In this document: one piece after another, positions 10,001 to 16,148 of the stretch
How the letters are laid out: each line of letters starts with the position of its first letter
Position numbering within the stretch: position 1 is the stretch's first letter
Origin: a virus
Virus record (IMG/VR): IMGVR_UViG_3300046007_010443
Location: 1 to 28,016 of that record
DNA: 28,016 nt
Direction: 5' to 3' (one strand)
Notes under the pieces: generated by a model
The model's input: the letters and a program-made list of their open reading frames with translations, nothing else
Told to the model about the DNA's origin: nothing
The model's database searches: none
Position numbers and translations under genes: made by a program

Positions 10001-10604
10001 CTCTAAAAACGGCCTGGCTTCCAGCAAACATAATTATGTTTTCTAAAAGTTGAAACGGGGTGATAAGACTAACCATCGTTTCGCGAATGAATGGCTTAAC
10101 CACGTATTCGTATGATTTTTTGCCAAGAAAACCCGCGGCATCTGCAGCGGTTCCAACAGAAAACTCAACACCTGGAATTTTGTAAGCGGTTTCTATTACT
10201 GGTTCTGCAACGTCTTCCGCTTTCCGAAGAATGGGTTTTCCGGCATTGTCGTAAAGAAACCCAAATGTGTTTGTTACAGCAGAAATAACATCTGCCGCTA
10301 CTTTGGGTGCAATTTGGTCTGTTCTTAAATTTCCTGATTCAGTAAAAAAGGAACCAGCTTTTTGCCATTTGCCGTCACGTTTAAAATAAACGCCGTCTCG
10401 GCTTGTCATGCTTTCTTGCTGCCACTTTTCAAGCGCTTGCTGCGTAGCTTGAATGTCGCTTCGCTTTTGCTGTTCGCTCCTAGTGTCTACAGTTGGCACA
10501 GAAGAAACAACAGGAAGGCGCGCCTGTTGATCTGGGGTTAAAGGAGTAAGCCTTACTTGGCTTACTGGCGTTCCAGCCGGGACTAGGGGTTCTTCGTTAC
10601 TCAA
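4089..10604 (-). CDS. Giant internal virion protein (2171 aa) with embedded ADP-ribosyltransferase-like domain
   Basis: The largest gene in the window. In a short-tailed phage a protein of this size next to portal and capsid is probably packaged and ejected with the DNA. Residues about 1-100 are a polar leader. Around 170-340 is a hydrophobic/helical region (SLITPFQLLENIIMFAGSQA). Around 378-430 the order GIFYSGDRY ... GPGLYISDNPVLGSSY, then YKFSQPENFNIID near 465, and LADKGVDAVRYDGG ... HHNAMVVLRPSKLEML at about 790-826 resembles the ART-PolyVal type ADP-ribosyltransferase fold of phage polyvalent proteins. Residues about 430-780 lie in unusually AT-rich DNA. The C-terminal half is helical and includes LWKKAVLFTGRYIARVVPEE and DYFTPLYLRRISQGL. 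The start is TTG with AGGGGA upstream, overlapping the previous gene by eight bases. No RNA polymerase motifs like those of the N4 virion enzyme were recognised. Confidence 0.65.
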   Translation of the reverse strand: MSNEEPLVPAGTPVSQVRLTPLTPDQQARLPVVSSVPTVDTRSEQQKRSDIQATQQALEKWQQESMTSRDGVYFKRDGKWQKAGSFFTESGNLRTDQIAPKVAADVISAVTNTFGFLYDNAGKPILRKAEDVAEPVIETAYKIPGVEFSVGTAADAAGFLGKKSYEYVVKPFIRETMVSLITPFQLLENIIMFAGSQAVFRDNADIQGPKASLLEQLTGIFTNTTMYYESFNRDGVESKGLLPSPELEARRAKFEESLRPTLYGQTATLGRMPAGLLVKFGLVEADDDIHQLISGGLDGLAAVFLDPVNWFAIGKIRGISMLPETPLAPAKQRAVEKMIKAGVVLDPVTFAQAEKVAAAIDDAAVLSNDAIDLLSPKPGIFYSGDRYTPESIISQFNDIDSPDFIVNNNNLLGPGLYISDNPVLGSSYQKNIIDDNALVENLKVPLLDETEGANRLYKFSQPENFNIIDSEAPWTEDANVPWSKTNFAKDFSIEADQIKEIINDLEKSGWVLNNMQEQSIVEPLFDFIDKFNEEPVRIWDVFRDESYSTERFIQNNIDRSFDDFDLKAFVTDQKNLTDDFLLQVGKSIVSSKQATFGGLSQFRSSIEESLRIYDDLLYYSNNTFLPEQAAPNIFSSTAPFRLSAKEIDELSPKLEKLRSIQNKINDIEQSVSSPKTMIKNRKKFVNLINEYVGVTDEFSAILNGPKSLLKESLFLGGNRVLFSPNRVLSNILFYAFDYPSTPLKTINGTLRNGKNYKLDLFSASSKVTVEGAQIGSDAKTDPRYIFNKWLADKGVDAVRYDGGKRIGGYGHHNAMVVLRPSKLEMLDAITGKYLPTNVAKGMIDAGQDLRLSAETMAQAAGFKDAAGLIDGMRKSANPSKYLSWKQRGYAKNLFALIAAEESPSKIWVNFLKQKSPRLAGKLAAAKTAEEVEAIFDIAVSSVDPFEKLWNLPGWSGNIVSEAGYRLKQWTNSKSRIAATLPQTGTLPLDDFAAGAKYLDDALVIVRAAPETRSALMDKYIKIVSQDDPRKIRGDLFDFASEAKRGVITDRLQPLLDRLEAPLEKTTEELTRRERLTMSNRRKIVEELKSYINRNSTWATAGDEITRYTLDDVGRGAPLGWMEGNGLGPMYPSQQNTQGFQILPFDPDELDELVALTERWAVLREQAKTVPGMYQASQALDAMLRGKFGLFNAQTLWKKAVLFTGRYIARVVPEEMTRVQFSGVFAPYEFAYVSEVISGSLNQDILGRVFPYIGEADDIAADLVAAESLETMIGRALGRGDSKLAEKLQRRLDKIDRAGLQSRLNEIENILESEVATARDIMIGPDVGRAADTVLGQNVPGYIKASTQQVVTLSENPKLWRKFKGQMIIERSVSPIAREVARALRSGSEFSIDRIARALVEPVGPFGDIEFALTLRKSYETYFKRQGNVRPGFNWNTIEGAREYVSSVVNDLIQVTDNHPTMLEAIAEGKVTIGDKVINLGRRTAEGNVPSQEFLKLMDEGDEALVGVRPFSQSVDPQNAAAGYPRIDRQLAENRQEAFAWFMRHAYGRASDKFARVPFWNARKWNLIADMAPMLSKQEAAKLRKNITGYGLPKYVEENVLDNLRFAQGEAKLKDLDALAGYQATEDTINLLFDSRKRTLFGRNHRLLFPFFDAFREVSAQLMKTAINPVALHKVDKAVRGLQNTTIGGPGDINADGKREGFIYRDPSTGEMVWNVPIVGQAARAMTGIPFDYKITVGSMSMATSVLPGVGPVASFTYTAIPNRTGKTWDAINRQFIPFGEPSQDVRDYFTPLYLRRISQGLAEGTPFEGISRLLFGDPNQNDTYKMMLNRSVMAELSQGMTTGKYQSNEESIREAMRVGQEKARALWFMRGITQFFAPAAPIAEYYYKTDKELVPLGVLLDRIRENQNQVRANGGSFEDQIDSLIVSFGDQVLPYLASVSENQVPGAEASREFYNFKEQNEELFSSYPDIAGYFGPNTNQYDQEIYNIQRRAGQLRVRGIDEITKEIQQLWGNLRFNGTKSLIEQIYGTSPAASMANSLLEQQIQKDFPSWNRQLAYEEYADRISKNMIEVLKAADDPAVQTLPIYPTLKRYLDIRQSISAEITQKYKLSTVDSWKENKGGIPEREVLKGVGDSLAKENPEFEPLWNNVLSKEFRTLTPQEMRLVQAGQLP

Positions 10605-10908
10605 ATCTTCCCCTAATTCTCGGAGTGTACTTTTCCTGGTAGTCCTCAGACATCATATGTGGGGTCATGCCAATTTCCATCATTTCCTTGGCTGCTGCTT
10701 TTGCGGCTTCAGGAATGATTTCGGTTTGACCAGAGAAAACCATTGGGATCAAAATTTCTGGGGCAAGCCAAGGATACTGGGCATGATAATAGCCCAGCTT
10801 GTTTGCCATGTTTTCGTCATAAGATTGTTTATATTCGCTAATTCTTTTTTGAGAAGTTTCGTATTGTTGAATTTCTCGTCGCAGTTCAAGAAGTTCTTCT
10901 TGGGTCAT
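10597..10908 (-). CDS. Small hypothetical protein downstream of the portal (103 aa)
   Basis: A 103-aa charged protein. The N-terminal half is a probable coiled coil (EELLELRREIQQYETSQKRI). The second half contains HAQYPWLAPEILIPMVFSG and AAKAAAKEMMEIGMTPH. It has no membrane segment or catalytic motif. Its ATG overlaps the stop of the upstream gene (ATGA), and its last codons overlap the TTG start of the giant protein gene while supplying that gene's ribosome binding site, so translation of the three is probably linked. It could be a chaperone or a minor head component; no function is assigned. Confidence 0.55.
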   Translation of the reverse strand: MTQEELLELRREIQQYETSQKRISEYKQSYDENMANKLGYYHAQYPWLAPEILIPMVFSGQTEIIPEAAKAAAKEMMEIGMTPHMMSEDYQEKYTPRIRGRFE

Positions 10909-11297
10909 CCTTGCTCCAACATAACAAGCAAAGACATCAGGTTTGGGTTTGGGTACATAGAATAAATTGCCCTAACCCGTTCGACTAAATCCTCCTTGCT
11001 CCCTTTTTCCGGTGGAGTCATTGGAAGAACAGCATTGTTGTTTGGTCCCGCCCCGAAAGGAGCGCCGGCCGTTACTGGCTCTCCAGGTCTTTCGGTTGGT
11101 CTGGTCAATTGCCCTAATGTGCCAGGCACTGGCCTTGGTTGGGCTTGCACTTCGGTTGGGGAAGAACCCATTGGAACGGCTCGTTGAGATTCCATTTGTT
11201 GGGTTGCTTTGCCATATGTTTGACCAGGAGCTGCTTGTCTGGCAACACGGTTGGCGGCGTTGTTTAGATCGGTGCGGTTTGCGTATGCGTCCGACAT
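10905..11297 (-). CDS. Small Pro-rich hypothetical virion-module protein (130 aa)
   Basis: A 130-aa protein, mostly disordered: residues about 1-95 are rich in Pro, Gly, Gln and Ala. A short ordered C-terminus follows (DLVERVRAIYSMYPNPNLMS, then a leucine-rich end) that may form a docking helix. The ATG at 11297 comes directly after the portal stop, and the last portal codons (CTA GGA GGT) act as its Shine-Dalgarno sequence. The design, a long flexible arm with one helical anchor, suits an adaptor or assembly factor between portal and internal proteins. No family was recognised, so this is only a suggestion. Confidence 0.5.
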   Translation of the reverse strand: MSDAYANRTDLNNAANRVARQAAPGQTYGKATQQMESQRAVPMGSSPTEVQAQPRPVPGTLGQLTRPTERPGEPVTAGAPFGAGPNNNAVLPMTPPEKGSKEDLVERVRAIYSMYPNPNLMSLLVMLEQG

Positions 11298-13067
11298 TTA
11301 ACCTCCTAGTTGTGCGAGAAGCTGATCGATTGGTGGTGGGCCTGCCGGTCCCATTTCTGGTGGAGCAGCTTGCATTTCTGCGCCCATACCTGGCATGGCA
11401 AGACCTGGCATTGTTTCCGGTGCGCCAGCAGGTGCCATTGCTGCCTGTCGATCACGGGCACGTTGATCGGTGCGACGCACAGCCTCAAACAAAGGCACAT
11501 CTTCGGACACAACCAGTTTGGTTAGGTAAGCCAAATCTTCTGGCTGATACGGGCCGTCGGGTTGTGCGGCCTGCTGTTGGATGCTGGACAAAAGTGCAGA
11601 CTCAACACCTTCAGCAATAATGCGATCATGTTCTAGGTCAGGGTCGGAGATGAGCGGGTCGGCTTCACGCGCTGATTCTTTGCTCATCAATCCCGTTCCG
11701 AGCCTCTGACCTAGACCAATAATCAGGCTGTTGACATCTGAACCCGCAGCCGAATATGCGACATAATGGAAATCAGATTCCCAAATTTTGTTTGGCACAT
11801 ACGAAGATTCTCCCCCGCCCGAACGACCGGGGATAAAGAACGACTTCTTTTCGTTGCCCCAATATGCCTTCTCAATAGCAATAGCGATCTTGTCTTCTGA
11901 AAGCAACGAGTGTTCAAACGTGGACTGTGCTTCTTGCACGCGGTAGTCAACGGTGGCTGATAGCACTGCTTCGCCACGGCGACCAGTTCGAATGTTCGTG
12001 GCAGACTCGCCACCGAACTCTGCTGGGATAGCACCCTCAAGACGTTCCTGGCGTTCCAAACGATCAAGGGCGGTGTCGGTCTTGTAGCCGGGGTTCAACT
12101 GCAACTGTTGGATGTCGCCACCCTTAACAATTCCTAGCTGTCCTTGCTTGCCGTCAGCGATCTGCAGAATCTCAGGGTTTTCACCGGGGCGAGCAACCAA
12201 GTATTCTTCTGGGAAGATGCCGCGTTCGATAGCGATTTCGGTGAGAGCTTGAAGCCGCGCACGCGTGTAGTACATGCCAAGCACGCCGTCAAACTGGCCT
12301 TTAGGCCTGTCAAGCGTGATCCGGTTCGAAACCACAGCCAGCGGCATACCTGTGCGGTTCGGGATAAATTCAAGTTGCATGTACGCCGCACCAGCGTTTT
12401 CGGCAGGCGTGTATGAATAATCTGCGTCAGCACCAAGAACAATCAGTTGAATGCTGTTATCGCAAACATATTCCAACATGGTGTATCGGGTGTCTGCTTC
12501 TACGCGTCCCATGCGCAAACCGCTTACAACTATGTCACCGTAGTTTTGTATCAGGTATGACGCTGTGACACGGTAGGTAAAAATAACGTTTTCGGGGACG
12601 TTGTTGTCTGGGTCGTCAACTGGTGCAGGGAATGTGTCGAGCGGGTTGCGCACCGACCACGTTGGCATCAAAGTGCGGAAGTCTGGTTTGATAACAACAG
12701 CAGATTGCGAGTAGCCGAGCAGGTGGCGGGCACGGCGACGCAACTTCATTTGCATCCTGTTGTGATCCCAGATGGAAAGCATTGCTCGCTTACGCATTTT
12801 GGCGTTACCCTTGCTGCGATCCGAGCCTTCTTTCATCGGTGGGAAGAACGGTGAAGGCATCGTAGAAGCAACACGCATTGACATTTGATCCAAACCTTGT
12901 ACGAGCAGGTTGGCTACTGATGCTTTGGCGTTACGGTCCAGTTCGTTTAACGGTACGATGATGTCGCCGTTTGCCAGTTCGCGGATGCGGCGCATTTGCT
13001 CATGCAAAGGACCGGCAGCACGGCGTCGCTGATGATATAGCTCTACGATTTCTTCTGGACTACGCAA
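11298..13067 (-). CDS. Portal protein
   Basis: A 589-aa protein that forms the ring at the head vertex through which DNA is packaged and ejected. It lies directly downstream of terL, as portals usually do. Features include an N-terminal helical region with basic patches (NAKMRKRAMLSIWDHNRMQM), a beta-rich clip/wing part with SVRNPLDTFPAPVDDP, the segment IPAEFGGESATNIRTGRRGE typical of portals of this type (about residue 355), and a Pro/Met/Gln-rich disordered C-terminus (about 535-589). Its length fits podovirus portals. The start is TTG at 13067 with AGGAG five bases upstream; there is no in-frame ATG nearby. It is separated from terL by a 39-base gap. Confidence 0.87.
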   Translation of the reverse strand: MRSPEEIVELYHQRRRAAGPLHEQMRRIRELANGDIIVPLNELDRNAKASVANLLVQGLDQMSMRVASTMPSPFFPPMKEGSDRSKGNAKMRKRAMLSIWDHNRMQMKLRRRARHLLGYSQSAVVIKPDFRTLMPTWSVRNPLDTFPAPVDDPDNNVPENVIFTYRVTASYLIQNYGDIVVSGLRMGRVEADTRYTMLEYVCDNSIQLIVLGADADYSYTPAENAGAAYMQLEFIPNRTGMPLAVVSNRITLDRPKGQFDGVLGMYYTRARLQALTEIAIERGIFPEEYLVARPGENPEILQIADGKQGQLGIVKGGDIQQLQLNPGYKTDTALDRLERQERLEGAIPAEFGGESATNIRTGRRGEAVLSATVDYRVQEAQSTFEHSLLSEDKIAIAIEKAYWGNEKKSFFIPGRSGGGESSYVPNKIWESDFHYVAYSAAGSDVNSLIIGLGQRLGTGLMSKESAREADPLISDPDLEHDRIIAEGVESALLSSIQQQAAQPDGPYQPEDLAYLTKLVVSEDVPLFEAVRRTDQRARDRQAAMAPAGAPETMPGLAMPGMGAEMQAAPPEMGPAGPPPIDQLLAQLGG

Positions 13068-13106
13068 AGAAACTCCTACCGATCACAGCACAAACAAAAT
13101 AACACA

Positions 13107-15083
13107 CTACAACCAGGAGGGTCGCCACATTCTTGGCGGCTGTTTCACCGGCCCCAAGTTCGGCATGTGTAACTCAGCAAACCAGTGTGCCATCACAAGG
13201 TCGGTGCCGTTCTTTTTGTCCCGAGTCCACGACGACATCTCATCAATGAAAGCCAATGTCTTCCAGTTTTCGCGCATTGTGGGCAACCGAACCTGTCCAG
13301 TGCGCCACAAAGTCGGTAAAAGAGCCTCTACACCTAGGTTCTCATCTAGTTTGTTACGGGAAGTGGTGTGCGGAACAACCATCACCTGCTGTAAAGCTTG
13401 CCATTTGCGCACAAAATCGTGTGCCAACAAGAATCTTTGAGCAGCATTGACCTCTACAACCCAGTGGGTGATTGGATAACCGTAATCCCATGACCTGTTC
13501 TGCCATTGTTCCATGATCCCCGAATATTCGCGGGTGGTGGTGTCGTAGCCAAGTAGCTGTTCGGCTGTAAGTTTGACCCGTTCCACGTCTACCAGGTAGC
13601 GCAGGTTGGTTTCTGGTTGGAAAAGCCACCATTCGATAGCCCAAAACATTGTGGGGCTTGGGTCAACCGAAGCAATAGAGATGATTGGGGGCTGTAAACC
13701 GTCCGGGATATAGCCGGGTCGCCGGTCGTTATCTATGCAACCTGGGTACAGAACCCCATCTGGACCCATGCCACCGGTCGCCCAAACGCGTTCAATTAGA
13801 TAGTTCCCTTCGGCTTGGTCTTCTTGCTGGTAGACGACCGCGAACTTGCCGGGGTTTGAGTGTTTGATGTACGAGAGGTCTTTCCACGAAAGTCTTTGGG
13901 GGTCGAGGAGTGGGCCGTGTGGCCAAGAGGGTGAGGAATTGCGGCGGCTTTCCCTACCTGTGTCGAGTTCTTCGTAGTACGCCTTGTAGATGAGGTGGTG
14001 GTATTTTTGTTTTTTGAGGGGTTCTTTGGCTTGGGTGATGTCGGTGATGTCTTCGCCTTCGTAGTCGTCTTCAAATTCTTCGTAGGTGATTTTGGAGAGA
14101 CAGTGGGCGTAGAGGTCAAGGGGTCCGAGGCGTTGCCCGACAACCGCCAAAACTCCACCCGGGTCAACACGCGCTTCAGCCATCGAATCCCAGCGTTCAA
14201 TAAGTTTGTCGCGAGCCGCAGACTCTTTAGCGTTCTCGGGTGAAGCCACATCGTCAAACAAACACAGATCAGCACGATGACCAATAAACTCTGACTCAAT
14301 GCCGTAAGCGCTAACTGTTGGCTCTTTGTTATCCAATCCACCTAAATCCTCCTGTTCAACAATGAATTCTTCTGCCCGCCACAGACTACCTGAAGAAGAC
14401 GGTTTAAATCGTCCGTAGTCAATAGCGAGACATGCTTCCGCTTTTAGTGCTAAACCCTTCTCCACAAGGATGGGGTCCGGTTCGATAGGGAACTGGCGTT
14501 CCAAAGTTTCGCGGATACGACGCGAATACATTTTCGCTAAAGCCTGGGAGACGGAGCCGATCATCACACGGATCTTGCGGTTCTTTACAATCTGCCACAC
14601 CGCAACATCGTGAAACAGGGTGGATTTACCGGCACCTGGTGGACAGTTCAAAACAAGGAACTCTTTTTCGTCCGACAACAAATACTGTTCAATTTTGTAT
14701 GCGGCATCTACTTGCCACGGGGACGGAACCCTGCCCAAATAGCGGCGCCGGAAATAGTCAAAATCGACCAAAGCTCGTTGTGCTTCCGGTTTCAGCCGGT
14801 CATACGGGATAACAGGCGGCAAATCGGACACGTCCATAACTTTTGCCCACGCATCATTTTGGACGCCACCCTCATTTTTGCGAAGCTTCCTGCCCTCCAA
14901 CTGGGCTATCTCTAATTCGGCTTTCGCAGCCTTCTTCTTAGAATCCCATTTTTGTGCAGTGTTGTAATGCACCCCAGCAATTTTTGCTGCATCCTTAATT
15001 GACATGCCTGATGCGCGGGCCTGCCAAAACCTTGCTACATCTTGTGGAGGAACCTGCCTCCGCCCGCTCCTACCCGCAGTCAT
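13107..15083 (-). CDS. terL: Terminase large subunit with N-terminal helix-turn-helix
   Basis: A 658-aa packaging motor. Residues about 13-50 (PPQDVARFWQARASGMSIKD, then AAKIAGVHYNTAQKW) form a helix-turn-helix like those of small terminase subunits or transposase-type DNA binders. The ATPase follows: Walker A CPPGAGKS at 147-154 and Walker B LCLFDDV at 273-279. The RNase H-like nuclease has likely metal residues D474 (SVDPS), E544 (VEVNAAQ) and D628 (GTDLVMAHWFAEL). The length is above the usual 450-600 because of the N-terminal extension. The ATG at 15083 has only a weak upstream GAG. No separate small terminase gene is obvious; the fused HTH or the neighbouring 68-aa basic protein might fill that role. 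A perfect 12-bp inverted repeat lies just upstream. Confidence 0.92.
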   Translation of the reverse strand: MTAGRSGRRQVPPQDVARFWQARASGMSIKDAAKIAGVHYNTAQKWDSKKKAAKAELEIAQLEGRKLRKNEGGVQNDAWAKVMDVSDLPPVIPYDRLKPEAQRALVDFDYFRRRYLGRVPSPWQVDAAYKIEQYLLSDEKEFLVLNCPPGAGKSTLFHDVAVWQIVKNRKIRVMIGSVSQALAKMYSRRIRETLERQFPIEPDPILVEKGLALKAEACLAIDYGRFKPSSSGSLWRAEEFIVEQEDLGGLDNKEPTVSAYGIESEFIGHRADLCLFDDVASPENAKESAARDKLIERWDSMAEARVDPGGVLAVVGQRLGPLDLYAHCLSKITYEEFEDDYEGEDITDITQAKEPLKKQKYHHLIYKAYYEELDTGRESRRNSSPSWPHGPLLDPQRLSWKDLSYIKHSNPGKFAVVYQQEDQAEGNYLIERVWATGGMGPDGVLYPGCIDNDRRPGYIPDGLQPPIISIASVDPSPTMFWAIEWWLFQPETNLRYLVDVERVKLTAEQLLGYDTTTREYSGIMEQWQNRSWDYGYPITHWVVEVNAAQRFLLAHDFVRKWQALQQVMVVPHTTSRNKLDENLGVEALLPTLWRTGQVRLPTMRENWKTLAFIDEMSSWTRDKKNGTDLVMAHWFAELHMPNLGPVKQPPRMWRPSWL

Positions 15084-15099
15084 CTGTTACACTCTAACC

Positions 15100-15163
15100 G
15101 CTGGCGGGTAGTCCCGTTGAATTTTTCTTGGTTGGAGTTCCGGGTCTCCCTCTACCCGCCAGC
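15100..15163. repeat. Perfect 12-bp inverted repeat upstream of terL
   Basis: GCTGGCGGGTAG at 15100-15111 is repeated as its exact reverse complement CTACCCGCCAGC at 15152-15163, with a 40-base spacer. It lies in the short gap between the 68-aa gene and terL. The sequence CTACCCGC recurs in part at 15070-15077 inside the first terL codons. It is not followed by a T-tract on either strand, so it is not a simple terminator. It could be an mRNA stem controlling terL, or a terminase/packaging recognition site. Confidence 0.75.
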
Positions 15164-15169
15164 ACTTAT

Positions 15170-15376
15170 CTACTTACCGTACTTCTTTAAGAACTTTTTC
15201 AACTGCTTCTCCTGCTTCTTAGGGACAACAGTTCCAATACCAGGGTTCATTTTCTTTTGAGCCGCAATAACCTTCAAACGGGCCTTCGACTCGGCAACAC
15301 CCTGAGCAGTCATACGCTTCGACTCAGCTTTACGACCACGATCAACAGCAGAACTAGAACTCTTCTTAGATGCCAT
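15170..15376 (-). CDS. Small very basic protein upstream of terL (68 aa)
   Basis: A 68-aa lysine/arginine-rich protein, beginning MASKKSSSSAVDRGRKAESK and ending KKQEKQLKKFLKKYGK. It has no cysteine clusters or membrane segments. The composition suggests nucleic-acid binding. It is the first gene of the leftward virion operon, directly before terL, the place where a small terminase often sits, but it is shorter than most known small terminases and no HTH can be seen. The ATG at 15376 was chosen over a GTG at 15412 because the upstream extension (VLCC...) is unlike the rest. There is no clear Shine-Dalgarno sequence, so the transcript may have a very short leader. Confidence 0.55.
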   Translation of the reverse strand: MASKKSSSSAVDRGRKAESKRMTAQGVAESKARLKVIAAQKKMNPGIGTVVPKKQEKQLKKFLKKYGK

Positions 15377-15399
15377 AGGTTGACAACATAACACATGCG

Positions 15400-15427
15400 T
15401 GTATACTCTCAACCAACTTCATCAAGA
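15400..15427 (-). promoter_or_regulatory. Candidate leftward promoter of the virion operon
   Basis: On the minus strand a TATACA -10-like element (15400-15405) lies 24 bases upstream of the 68-aa gene. A possible TCTTGA -35 (15422-15427) is 16 bases away; TTGATG at 15420-15425 is an alternative at 14 bases. Transcription would start close to the first ATG, giving a very short leader. The -35 match is poor, so confidence is limited. Confidence 0.35.
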
Positions 15428-15643
15428 CCTCACCGCTGCGAAGCAGGCGAGGCAACCAAGACCTAACCCCCGCAACAGCGACAGCACAGGGGCACGGTAT
15501 TCGCGGCCGGAAACGGGGACCGACCCCAACATGTCAACAGAGCCGAAGCACAACTAAAACGATAACCTGGCAGCTTCGATACTCACAGGGGTTCAAAACA
15601 AGAATTACAAGGTGTCGGCTAAAACCATTGGCTACGGCCACCT

Positions 15644-15656
15644 GCTCTTTAAGAGC
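15644..15656. repeat. Palindrome GCTCTT-T-AAGAGC
   Basis: A 13-base perfect dyad (six base pairs around a central T) in the control region. It has the size and symmetry of a repressor site; no matching half-site elsewhere in the window was noticed. Confidence 0.45.
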
Positions 15657-15680
15657 GAAGCGTGGGGGGAGCCAGCCCTA

Positions 15681-15705
15681 TGTCACCAAGTCGCAGAGTG
15701 TGACA
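15681..15705. repeat. Inverted repeat TGTCAC-N13-GTGACA
   Basis: Six-base arms TGTCAC (15681-15686) and GTGACA (15700-15705) are perfect reverse complements with a 13-base spacer. The second arm runs into an ACACACAC tract. The arms resemble the TGTAAC/GTTACA repeat at 23216-23236 in pattern (TGTnAC), which may point to a shared type of regulator. Confidence 0.45.
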
Positions 15706-15900
15706 CACACACTCAACGAAACAAAAAGTTGGCACCCAAGCCAACAAACCGCATCGCAAAAACAGATAGCACCAAACCACACCAACACACAAACAGATAC
15801 ACACCAAGTGTGCCCCCCAAAAGCCGACCCAGCCACAAAACCACACAGCGACAAAACCCCATACACACCCGCCGCCCCCCACCGGGCGCGGCATACCCCC

Positions 15901-15928
15901 GGTGCGATATTTGTGGGATATCGGCACC
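15901..15928. repeat. Ten-base-pair hairpin in the control region
   Basis: GGTGC-GATAT (15901-15910) pairs with ATATC-G-GCACC (15918-15928) through ten base pairs with a single bulged G and a seven-base loop. It is followed by further CCGG-rich dyads and the palindrome GCCAGCTGGC at 15973-15982. There is no T-tract, so it is not an intrinsic terminator. Confidence 0.6.
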
Positions 15929-16070
15929 ACCGGGTAGCATTATCCGGCCGGGCGAACGATTCAAAACGTGCAGCCAGCTGGCACCCCCACCCCCACCCAA
16001 ACACTGAACCAAGCACCCACCCCACCCACGTATGCAATGCGTCTCCCCGCCTTGCTTGCTTGCTTGCTGC

Positions 16071-16099
16071 TTGACAAGTGTGCGAGCTTGCTGTATTGT
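16071..16099 (+). promoter_or_regulatory. Strong sigma-70-type promoter of the rightward operon
   Basis: Consensus -35 TTGACA (16071-16076), an exact 17-base spacer, and -10 TATTGT (16094-16099). It lies 50 bases upstream of the first plus-strand gene and directly after a (CTTG)n repeat. Such a close match to the host housekeeping consensus suggests early expression without phage factors. Confidence 0.75.
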
Positions 16100-16148
16100 T
16101 GGTGGTGGTGGTCAGTGGTGGCCACCCTTACAGATAGGGAGATGAGCT

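Larger units (their letters stand above)
15377..16148. other. Gene-free divergent control region
   Basis: About 770 bases between the leftward virion operon and the rightward small-gene operon. From about 15700 to 16045 the plus strand is rich in A and C (83% A+C in 15781-15840 by hand count); it switches abruptly to G+T-rich from about 16050 (33 of 40 bases at 16081-16120). It contains a (CTTG)n run at 16051-16069, dyads at 15644-15656, 15681-15705, 15901-15928 and 15973-15982, a direct repeat CAAGACCT at 15423 and 15457, and outward promoter candidates at each end. Open frames here are low-complexity by-products of the base skew. No tRNA was found. Confidence 0.7.

Noticed and set aside
11012-11620. 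Plus-strand 202-aa frame opposite the portal gene
   Set aside because: It is antisense to the portal gene and the small Pro-rich gene; composition is unlike a folded protein and there is no ribosome site.
13796-14341. Minus-strand 181-aa Lys/Thr-rich frame inside terL
   Set aside because: It lies in another frame of the terminase gene between Walker B and the nuclease domain; its repetitive composition reflects the GAA/GAC-rich codons of terL.
16051-16070. CRISPR or other spaced repeat array
   Set aside because: It is only a short tandem CTTG tract; no repeat-spacer pattern is present anywhere in the window.
15612-16074. Overlapping plus-strand frames in the control region, one with a CDIC...C segment
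   Set aside because: The proteins are low-complexity Pro/His/Thr/Lys sequences caused by A/C-rich DNA; no ribosome site fits, several frames are open at once on both strands, and the hairpin at 15901-15928 explains the CDIC codons.
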